Shown here: piece after piece, positions 54,979-60,283 of the stretch
Numbering within the stretch: position 1 is the stretch's first letter
Layout of the letters: every line of letters begins with the position of its first letter
The notes under the pieces: generated by a model
What the model saw: only the letters and a program-made list of their open reading frames with translations
Told to the model about the DNA's origin: nothing
Database searches by the model: none
Made by a program: the position numbers and the translations under genes
Source: Planctomycetota bacterium
GTDB lineage: Bacteria; Planctomycetota; Planctomycetia; Pirellulales; Lacipirellulaceae
NCBI GenBank assembly: GCA_013286045.1
Contig: JABDGM010000007.1
Span: forward strand, 1 to 64,000
DNA length: 64,000 nt
Direction of reading: 5' to 3'

Positions 54979-55149
54979 ATGGTCGTTCTTCCGCTCATTT
55001 TCTTTCTCATTCATGTGATTGTATTCGCCATGTTAGGCGGCTGGGTTGCCGGGCAGAAGAACAGGGACAGGACGGAAGGACGTTTGCTTCGTGGGATTCT
55101 TGGAATAATTGGCGTCATTATCGAAGCTCTGTTGCCAAGCAAGGCGTGA
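54979..55149 (+). CDS. Small membrane protein on the opposite strand (56 aa)
   Basis: ATG 54979 with GGGGA nearby. TM helix VVLPLIFFLIHVIVFAMLGG is followed by a basic WVAGQKNRDRTEGRLLRG and a second hydrophobic ILGIIGVIIEALL. It is one of only two genes in the array running on the plus strand. The 5' context and topology make it credible. Confidence 0.58.
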   Translation: MVVLPLIFFLIHVIVFAMLGGWVAGQKNRDRTEGRLLRGILGIIGVIIEALLPSKA

Positions 55150-55291
55150 TTTCTGAGCAGCGGCCTTACAAACCCAGCCCCAAATCCGGCGCGTACCCGA
55201 CCAGTGCCGGCCCGTCCGGTCGGTGATGTAGGATCGAACATGATCTCGGTAAGCAAACGCCAGCGATGGCCTCCCAGCTAACGGACCACGT

Positions 55292-55678
55292 ATGGACGAT
55301 CAAAGAACTGATCGAGAACGCAGCGGCATAACAAAAATGGCCGCTGCTGCCTGTCTTTTCATTGCGATACTACTCTCAATAGCAACTGTAGTCAGACCGG
55401 CACCGGTCAATTTTGCTATGGCTGGTCTTTTCTGGATATTTTGGGCAGCCCTATTCTATCGCGGGTCAGCCGTCCGTCCGTCGCGGTCACCGTCCTACCA
55501 ACTAGGTTGCTTGATAGCGGTTATCGGGGGCTTTGCTTTCGGGGGCGCTACTTTGTTTGCATTCGCCCATTCTATGGACCCGATTGGACCAAAGGCCGAT
55601 TGGTTCCCGCTAGTGTGTTTCGGAGGGCTAACGGCAATGATTATCGGGCTGATTTGCGTCCTATTCGCGCCGAGATAG
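55292..55678 (+). CDS. Four-TM membrane protein
   Basis: A 128-aa protein. The N-terminus MDDQRTDRERSGITKMA is polar and similar to the MxDKRSER start of the minus-strand small proteins. About four hydrophobic helices follow (AAAACLFIAILLSIATVV, MAGLFWIFWAALFYRG, LGCLIAVIGGFAFGGATLFA, LVCFGGLTAMIIGLICVLFA). No family recognised. Confidence 0.65.
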   Translation: MDDQRTDRERSGITKMAAAACLFIAILLSIATVVRPAPVNFAMAGLFWIFWAALFYRGSAVRPSRSPSYQLGCLIAVIGGFAFGGATLFAFAHSMDPIGPKADWFPLVCFGGLTAMIIGLICVLFAPR

Positions 55679-55772
55679 GAGCGGAGAAACTAGTTTTCCC
55701 ACACACTAACTTATCAATACCCGTCCGCTCACTCCGCGTAATCGGATCGGACATGATCCCGCGAAGTACATT

Positions 55773-56231
55773 TCACCGCAGCCACACAATCAGCCCCAGC
55801 ATCACGGCAACGAGCGTCGTAGCGATTAGGAGCGTGCGAAGGGAGAATCGAGAGGATGGCCAGGGTATCCAGAAAAACGTAGCGATGATTGAGACGAACG
55901 GAAGCAAGTATCCGTAGGGCAAGTAGGTCAGGAAAGTTCCCGCGCTTAGCTCAAGGTTTATACCACGAGATGAAAGCCATTGCGGCATCCTTTCCACCAG
56001 AAGCCCAGTTCGCGAACTGAAGCCGTGAGTTGTTGTGTTGAAGTAATAGTCGGGCCTGTAATACAACAGTGAGAGCACTCCGTTTGATGATTGGAGCCTA
56101 AAATGAACGCTTCCGTCTCGTTCAAAAAGGATGCCTTCTCGTCCGTAGCTTCGCACCCACAGCACGATCAACAACACTGCGACCAGCCCCCAGGCCACTG
56201 ACCACGCGATTCGCAGCTTGCGGTGTTTCAT
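55773..56231 (-). CDS. Array-family membrane protein, copy 4
   Basis: A 152-aa protein. Constant start (ATG 56231, KHRKLRIAWSVAWGLVAVLL), variable outer part (REGILFERDGSVHFRLQSSN, SGLLYYRPDY-like), TM2, and constant end FSLRTLLIATTLVAVMLGLI. It begins a run of five copies with spacings of 3, 4, 9 and 0 bp. The 32-bp start box and the roughly 55-bp end box are almost identical at DNA level to the other copies. Confidence 0.85.
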   Translation of the reverse strand: MKHRKLRIAWSVAWGLVAVLLIVLWVRSYGREGILFERDGSVHFRLQSSNGVLSLLYYRPDYYFNTTTHGFSSRTGLLVERMPQWLSSRGINLELSAGTFLTYLPYGYLLPFVSIIATFFWIPWPSSRFSLRTLLIATTLVAVMLGLIVWLR

Positions 56232-56234
56232 AAA

Positions 56235-56702
56235 TCACCTAGCGAACCACGCGATCAGCCCCAGCCCAACGGCGAAGAGCGTCGTTGCGATTAGGAGTGT
56301 GCCGAGAGAGAAGTGCAGGCGCAGTTGGCCAATCCACGGGCAGAGGGCAAATAGGCCAAGAGCGAAAACGATTGGCCAAGCCGGAAGAGTTACTCCTCTC
56401 AAGTTGTCGTTCCAAGCCCACAACCAACGCGGTACATTCCCTAAACCGCGATTTTCATACGTGTGATATGACCACCCAAATGATTCACCAGGTCCGGCCC
56501 CCGAACGGCGCGTGTATTGAAAATCTTCTTGAGTTAAGCCTAGGCTTCCTACGTCAATTGCGAATACACTCCATCCCCAATTCCTACTTAGATAAGTTAA
56601 TTGGGTGGCCGTCGAATAGCTTCGCATCCACAACACGACTGATACCGCCGCCACGATCCCCCACGCCACCGACCACGCGATTCGCAGCTTGCGGTGTTTC
56701 AT
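56235..56702 (-). CDS. Array-family membrane protein, copy 5
   Basis: A 155-aa protein. Start KHRKLRIAWSVAWGIVAAVS, a variable part including TATQLTYLSRNWGWSVFAID and a G/P/S-rich RRSGAGPGESFGW, then a TM helix and constant end FSLGTLLIATTLFAVGLGLI. It stops 3 bp from copy 4's start. The variable part has no detectable similarity to copy 4. Confidence 0.85.
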   Translation of the reverse strand: MKHRKLRIAWSVAWGIVAAVSVVLWMRSYSTATQLTYLSRNWGWSVFAIDVGSLGLTQEDFQYTRRSGAGPGESFGWSYHTYENRGLGNVPRWLWAWNDNLRGVTLPAWPIVFALGLFALCPWIGQLRLHFSLGTLLIATTLFAVGLGLIAWFAR

Positions 56703-56706
56703 GGTC

Positions 56707-57174
56707 CTACCTCGCGAGCCACACGATCAGCCCCAGCCCAACGGCGATGAGCATTGTCGCGATTAAGAGAGTGCGGAGGCCGAAACGTTGCGGTACAAAC
56801 CGCGTTGCGCCGGCAAGGGCGACAGCGAAGAGCGAAACCGACCAGTATGGAATATCAACGCGCCAGCGGGATGAGCCTCGCGCGAAATAAAATCCCAAAG
56901 TCTCATCGGCATACTGTTTCTGGTATCCGGCCGGAGCCGGCCCCGGTCTTCTGATAACTATGACGGAGTCGGAACTTGCGGGCATTCTCGGCGCAATGGC
57001 AACCACAACGTGCCCGGAGTCAGAACTAAACTCGGTTCTCAGTTGTACCTGTGGCCGTCCGGGCCAATAGCCGCGGTCCCAAATGCGATAGCTCCGCACC
57101 CACAGCACAACCAGCAGCGCAGCCACGACTCCCCACACCATCGACCACGCGATTCGCAGCTTGCGGTGTTTCAT
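56707..57174 (-). CDS. Array-family membrane protein, copy 6
   Basis: A 155-aa protein. Start KHRKLRIAWSMVWGVVAALL, variable part (IWDRGYWPGRPQVQLRTEFS, then RMPASSDSVIVIRRPGPAPA), then TM2, and end FGLRTLLIATMLIAVGLGLI. Gap to copy 5 is 4 bp. Confidence 0.85.
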   Translation of the reverse strand: MKHRKLRIAWSMVWGVVAALLVVLWVRSYRIWDRGYWPGRPQVQLRTEFSSDSGHVVVAIAPRMPASSDSVIVIRRPGPAPAGYQKQYADETLGFYFARGSSRWRVDIPYWSVSLFAVALAGATRFVPQRFGLRTLLIATMLIAVGLGLIVWLAR

Positions 57175-57183
57175 TTCGCTTTC

Positions 57184-57627
57184 CTACTTCAGCCACACGG
57201 TCAGCCCCAGTCCAACGGCAACGAGCGTCGTGGCGATTAGGAGCGTGCGGAGAGAGAAACGGTTGCATGAAGCAATCCAGGGAATCGTCGCTATTACGGC
57301 AAAAATACCCGTTGGACACCATGTGGGAATTTTAATTTCGGTCGCATCCCATCTGAACCAAGTGAACCAATGCGTCGGACTAGTTGAAAAGAACGTCTGA
57401 TTTATCCGTACCAATCCTGCATTTCGAGACCACCAGTAAAGATCAGTGTTCTGGAAAATGTTTATATAAATGCTACCTCCCGCCGACGTAACGACGAAGT
57501 CGTTAGTGCTGCGCTTGTAGCCGATGATTTCTTGGTACCAATAACTCCGCACCCACAACGCGATCATCGCTACTGCGGCGACTCCCGACGCCACTGACCA
57601 CGCGATTCGCAGCTTGCGGTGTTTCAT
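57184..57627 (-). CDS. Array-family membrane protein, copy 7
   Basis: A 147-aa protein. Start KHRKLRIAWSVASGVAAVAM, variable part (KRSTNDFVVTSAGGSIYINI, then LYWWSRNAGLVRINQTFFST), TM2 TGIFAVIATIPWIASC, end FSLRTLLIATTLVAVGLGLT. Gap to copy 6 is 9 bp. Confidence 0.85.
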   Translation of the reverse strand: MKHRKLRIAWSVASGVAAVAMIALWVRSYWYQEIIGYKRSTNDFVVTSAGGSIYINIFQNTDLYWWSRNAGLVRINQTFFSTSPTHWFTWFRWDATEIKIPTWCPTGIFAVIATIPWIASCNRFSLRTLLIATTLVAVGLGLTVWLK

Positions 57628-58098
57628 CTATTTATTCGCAAGCCACACAATCAGCCCCAGCCCGATGGCAACTAGCGTGGTGGCGACTAGGAGAGTGCGA
57701 AGGGTGAAGCGATTGGACCAGCGTACCGGAGGGGCAGCGGAAAACGCCGTCGCCGCAAAAATCAAAAACCAGTCAGGGATGAGAACTGCTGCGCCGCCTG
57801 CATCGTTAATGTATGCGAATCGACCCCAGTTTCCAATAAAATACTTCGCGTGCGGTGTACGCGATGGCAGCCTCATTAGCTCCGTTTCCTCGGTCTCCCA
57901 TTCCGAACCACCACTGTACGTTTTGTCGATTCCGACGCAAATTTCGCCAGGCGCGGAAGCGATTATCGCCGAAGGTGGGCTTGAAATCGGAATGAATACA
58001 ATATCGCTGATCCGAGAACTCCGCACCCACAACCCAACCAACAACGCCACGATCCCCCACGCCAGCGACCACGCGATTCGCAGTTTGCGGTGTTTCAT
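57628..58098 (-). CDS. Array-family membrane protein, copy 8
   Basis: A 156-aa protein from ATG 58098 (the longer frame from 58161 is not family-like). Start KHRKLRIAWSLAWGIVALLV, variable part (RISDIVFIPISSPPSAIIAS, ETEELMRLPSRTPHAKYF), TM2, end FTLRTLLVATTLVAIGLGLI. It abuts copy 7 with no gap. The start box has one base change. Confidence 0.85.
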   Translation of the reverse strand: MKHRKLRIAWSLAWGIVALLVGLWVRSSRISDIVFIPISSPPSAIIASAPGEICVGIDKTYSGGSEWETEETELMRLPSRTPHAKYFIGNWGRFAYINDAGGAAVLIPDWFLIFAATAFSAAPPVRWSNRFTLRTLLVATTLVAIGLGLIVWLANK

Positions 58099-58105
58099 GG
58101 GGCGG

Positions 58106-58351
58106 CTAATGCGCTGACGGGGGATTGTCTGGCTGCGGCTTAGCCATCCATCGTCCGCCATCTATCTTTTGCACTGAATCAGTAAGGTATTCCGACAATA
58201 CTTTGTTGACGCTACCCAGGTTGTTAGCGTGAGTGACGCCGCGTCTAGTTGCTTCTCTAGCGATGTCCTTGGCTCGCAGGGGTCCGCAATCTTGAAGGAT
58301 TGCCAATATCTCCGGGGCTAAAACACGGAGTGAGTCGTACTCGATAGCCAT
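58106..58351 (-). CDS. Possible winged-helix DNA-binding protein
   Basis: An 81-aa soluble protein. The pattern LAPEILAILQDCGPLRAKDI AREATRRGV.. then NNLGSVNKVLSEYLTDSVQ and KIDGGRWMA has the length and strand-helix layout of a winged helix-turn-helix (HTH helices then a GRW wing). The only cytoplasmic regulator candidate in the array. A promoter-like element lies 6 bases upstream of ATG. Family not certain. Confidence 0.58.
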   Translation of the reverse strand: MAIEYDSLRVLAPEILAILQDCGPLRAKDIAREATRRGVTHANNLGSVNKVLSEYLTDSVQKIDGGRWMAKPQPDNPPSAH

Positions 58352-58357
58352 TCGCTC

Positions 58358-58370
58358 ATCCTACCTCGCA
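58358..58370 (-). promoter_or_regulatory. TGCGAGGTAGGAT element, site 5
   Basis: Variant copy ending 6 bases before ATG 58351; follows a hairpin and U tract on the minus strand. Confidence 0.5.
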
Positions 58371-58395
58371 AAAAACAGCCCGCCACAAGGGCGGG
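58371..58395 (-). terminator. GC hairpin with U tract before site 5
   Basis: CCCGCC-ACAAG-GGCGGG stem next to seven A on the plus strand. On the minus strand it reads as hairpin plus T run, placed directly before the next promoter-like element. Confidence 0.6.
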
Positions 58396-58543
58396 TCTCC
58401 AGACCCGCAAATGCGAGTGCGCAAACTAGAATACAAACAATTAGGTTTCACGTCGCCCGGCTTGCGCTGCTGCCCGCTCAATCGGTTCGTTGATCGTCCC
58501 CGCGCGGATCGTGGCAGCGGACGGTCGAAGTATCGAGCGGCAT

Positions 58544-59008
58544 TCATCGCAGCCACACGATCAGCCCCAGCCCAACGGCAACGAGCGTGGTTGCGATCAG
58601 GAGCGTGCGAAGAGAGAATCTCCAACGCAGTTGGCGAAGCCAAGGGGCGGCAGACATTGTTGCGGCCAGAAGAATAAAGAACCAATGAGGTGCGGCGACA
58701 ATGAAGTATTGCGACTGACTCAAACAATGAAAATCAAGCCACTTACTCTTCGCTGGGTAAATGAAAGTGGGAAACTTGTCGCCAGAATAGCTGACAATGT
58801 CCAGCGGGAATTGGTTGTCACGATGTAAGTACCAGTCGTACCACTCGACTCGGCCCCACAGTGAATAAAGCTCAAACCCTCGGTCGATACTTGTTCGACC
58901 TTGTAACTCATCCCTGCTTGAATAACTCCGCACCCACAGCCCAATAAGCAACACCGCCACGATTCCCCACGCCACCGACCACGCGATTCGCAGCTTGTGG
59001 TGTTTCAT
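58544..59008 (-). CDS. Array-family membrane protein, copy 9
   Basis: A 154-aa protein from ATG 59008 (KHHKLRIAWSVAWGIVAVLL). Variable outer part (SRDELQGRTSIDRGFELYSL, WLDFHCLSQSQYFIVAAP), TM2 WFFILLAATMSAAPWL and end FSLRTLLIATTLVAVGLGLI. The start box has one change (CGC to CAC). It overlaps the stop of the small TM gene before it by an ATGA junction. Confidence 0.85.
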   Translation of the reverse strand: MKHHKLRIAWSVAWGIVAVLLIGLWVRSYSSRDELQGRTSIDRGFELYSLWGRVEWYDWYLHRDNQFPLDIVSYSGDKFPTFIYPAKSKWLDFHCLSQSQYFIVAAPHWFFILLAATMSAAPWLRQLRWRFSLRTLLIATTLVAVGLGLIVWLR

Positions 59009-59122
59009 TTGCACCAGCGCTCTAATAGCCATCCCAAATCCGGCGGCTTTGGCGGATCATAGAAAAGCAACAGTGCGATTACGGCGAATATCACTATGTG
59101 AGTAAGGGTTGATAATTCTCAT
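59005..59122 (-). pseudogene. Small TM protein frameshifted after its start
   Basis: ATG 59122, 7 bases after a GTGCGCGGTAGGCT-type element, opens only 21 codons. In the next frame the same region reads STLTHIVIFAVIALLLFYDP and PKPPDLGWLLERWCK and ends at a stop overlapping the start of copy 9. A one-base change near ATG would yield a 40-aa TM protein. The overlap with copy 9 supports the original gene. Confidence 0.5.
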
Positions 59123-59130
59123 GCCCACTA

Positions 59131-59143
59131 GCCTACCGCGCAC
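59131..59143 (-). promoter_or_regulatory. GTGCGCGGTAGGC element, site 6
   Basis: Divergent in the last bases; ends about 8 bases before the start codon at 59122. Confidence 0.4.
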
Positions 59144-59156
59144 AATGCCCGGGAAC

Positions 59157-59438
59157 TCAGCGAGCCAATAAATAGGCTAATAAAGGTAGATAGCCCACGA
59201 GCCATAGCCAGCCGACGACTTCGACCATAAATGCTGGCGTCTCGCTGGTAAATCTCGTGTTAGCACGACCGATGCGGTCGTGCACGAAATCAGGAAACCA
59301 AATGAAACACTGCGGCAGCAACAACATGAGGCATACTATTGCTATACCCTCGGTATCCCAGCCTCCCAGAACAATTGAAGTCGCCAAGTAAACTAGCGCA
59401 ATGGCAAGTGCAAAGACCTTACTGGGTGTGATTTCCAT
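59157..59438 (-). CDS. Three-TM small membrane protein
   Basis: A 93-aa protein: TM1 VFALAIALVYLATSIVLGGW, TM2 GIAIVCLMLLLPQCFIWFPD, then a polar loop and TM3 VEVVGWLWLVGYLPLLAYLL. No family recognised. A promoter-like element lies about 36 bases upstream. Topology differs from the array family. Confidence 0.62.
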   Translation of the reverse strand: MEITPSKVFALAIALVYLATSIVLGGWDTEGIAIVCLMLLLPQCFIWFPDFVHDRIGRANTRFTSETPAFMVEVVGWLWLVGYLPLLAYLLAR

Positions 59439-59474
59439 TGTCGGCGATTTATCGGAGATGCTTGGGCAACCCCA

Positions 59475-59488
59475 ATTCTACCGCGCAC
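59475..59488 (-). promoter_or_regulatory. GTGCGCGGTAGAAT element, site 7
   Basis: About 36 bases before ATG 59438; immediately follows a hairpin/U-tract. Confidence 0.5.
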
Positions 59489-59773
59489 TAAAAAGCCCGC
59501 CACGAGGGCGGCTAGGCCAGTGTGTGGGAAAAATAAATTGATAGATCGAAGCGCCGAGCGCAAGCGTTCCGAAAACAGCGCTCGCAACTAGCATGTACCA
59601 ATACAGATACGGATTCTTACTGCGATCTGCGTACACTGATTCAAAAACCCAACCGAAGTATATTTTTCCTTCGACAGCGCTATAGCCACCTTTGACAACA
59701 TCAAGACGCCTACGGCTAGGAAAAACAGCGGAAGCAACTTTGTCACACCTCGCTCACTTCGCTTATCGTCCAT
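59478..59773 (-). pseudogene. MxDKRSER-start membrane protein with frameshift
   Basis: ATG 59773 opens MDDKRSERGVTKLLPLFFLA; the frame ends quickly in low-quality sequence. In another frame the continuation reads DVVKGGYSAVEGKIYFGWVF and ESVYADRSKNPYLYWYML, followed by a TM helix VASAVFGTLALGASIYQFIF. The two parts make a sensible two-TM protein ending at TAG 59480-59478. One frameshift near 59690-59710 separates them. Confidence 0.6.
59490..59511 (-). terminator. GC hairpin and U tract before site 7
   Basis: CCGCC-ACGAG-GGCGG short stem adjoining a run of five A on the plus strand; on the minus strand hairpin then GCTTTTT. Confidence 0.5.
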
Positions 59774-59849
59774 ACGCCAACCGCCCTGATGCCTCGCCCC
59801 ATCTCAATATACTCGGTCGGCTGAGCCGTGATGCGGGATTAGTCGCCAC

Positions 59850-60176
59850 GACCACGCGATTCCCAGCTTGCGGTGTTTCATGTCATCGACTTCCACAGCC
59901 ACACTATCGCCCCCAGCCCTACGGCGACGAGCGTCGTGGCGATGAGGAGAGGCAACGTCGTCACGGAATGCGAACTCAAGTAACCTACCAACGAGGGATG
60001 CACGCGACTAGCGAAAGGATAACTCCGATCAGTGTCATAGCTGTTAACAATGTCCGAAGACTGAACCGCCATCGCGCCCAGGAGGCACTGTGATGCGAAC
60101 ACCAAGCGCAACACACGGAATCAAAAAGGCAACGATAAATGCTATTGGACGCATGCGCTGCATTATAACCCGCCAA
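59850..60176 (-). pseudogene. Scattered remnants of array-family copies 10 and 11
   Basis: The 32-bp start box (59850-59881, with one change) is followed not by a gene but, in reverse order, by an end-box fragment reading PLLIATTLVAVGLGAIVWLW. Further right, 60001-60090 reads RWRFSLRTLLTAMTLIGVIL, a second end without a start. The middle parts are gone. These pieces mark the right edge of the array. Confidence 0.72.
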
Positions 60177-60214
60177 TAGTCATTCTGACTGCGTCCATGG
60201 AAGAGAGTGACTGC

Positions 60215-60262
60215 TATAGCGGCAACTCAGAAATAAACTCGCGTATCCCAATATACATACCC
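60215..60262 (-). pseudogene. Second orphan PVMYIGIREF-type tail
   Basis: Reads GMYIGIREFISELPL, the C-terminus of the 54519 protein, with no body. Together with the copy at 54046 it shows repeated duplication of this short tail. Confidence 0.6.
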
Positions 60263-60283
60263 ATGCCTCCGCGTGTGGCAGTC

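Noticed and set aside
49551-59881. Complete prophage
   Set aside because: No capsid, terminase, portal, tail or lysis gene; only small membrane proteins and a truncated recombinase.
49605-60262. Integron-type cassette array
   Set aside because: Many small genes beside a recombinase suggested it, but conserved DNA lies inside gene ends, not in attC-like intergenic hairpins, and no GTTRRRY/RYYYAAC site pairs or IntI features were seen.
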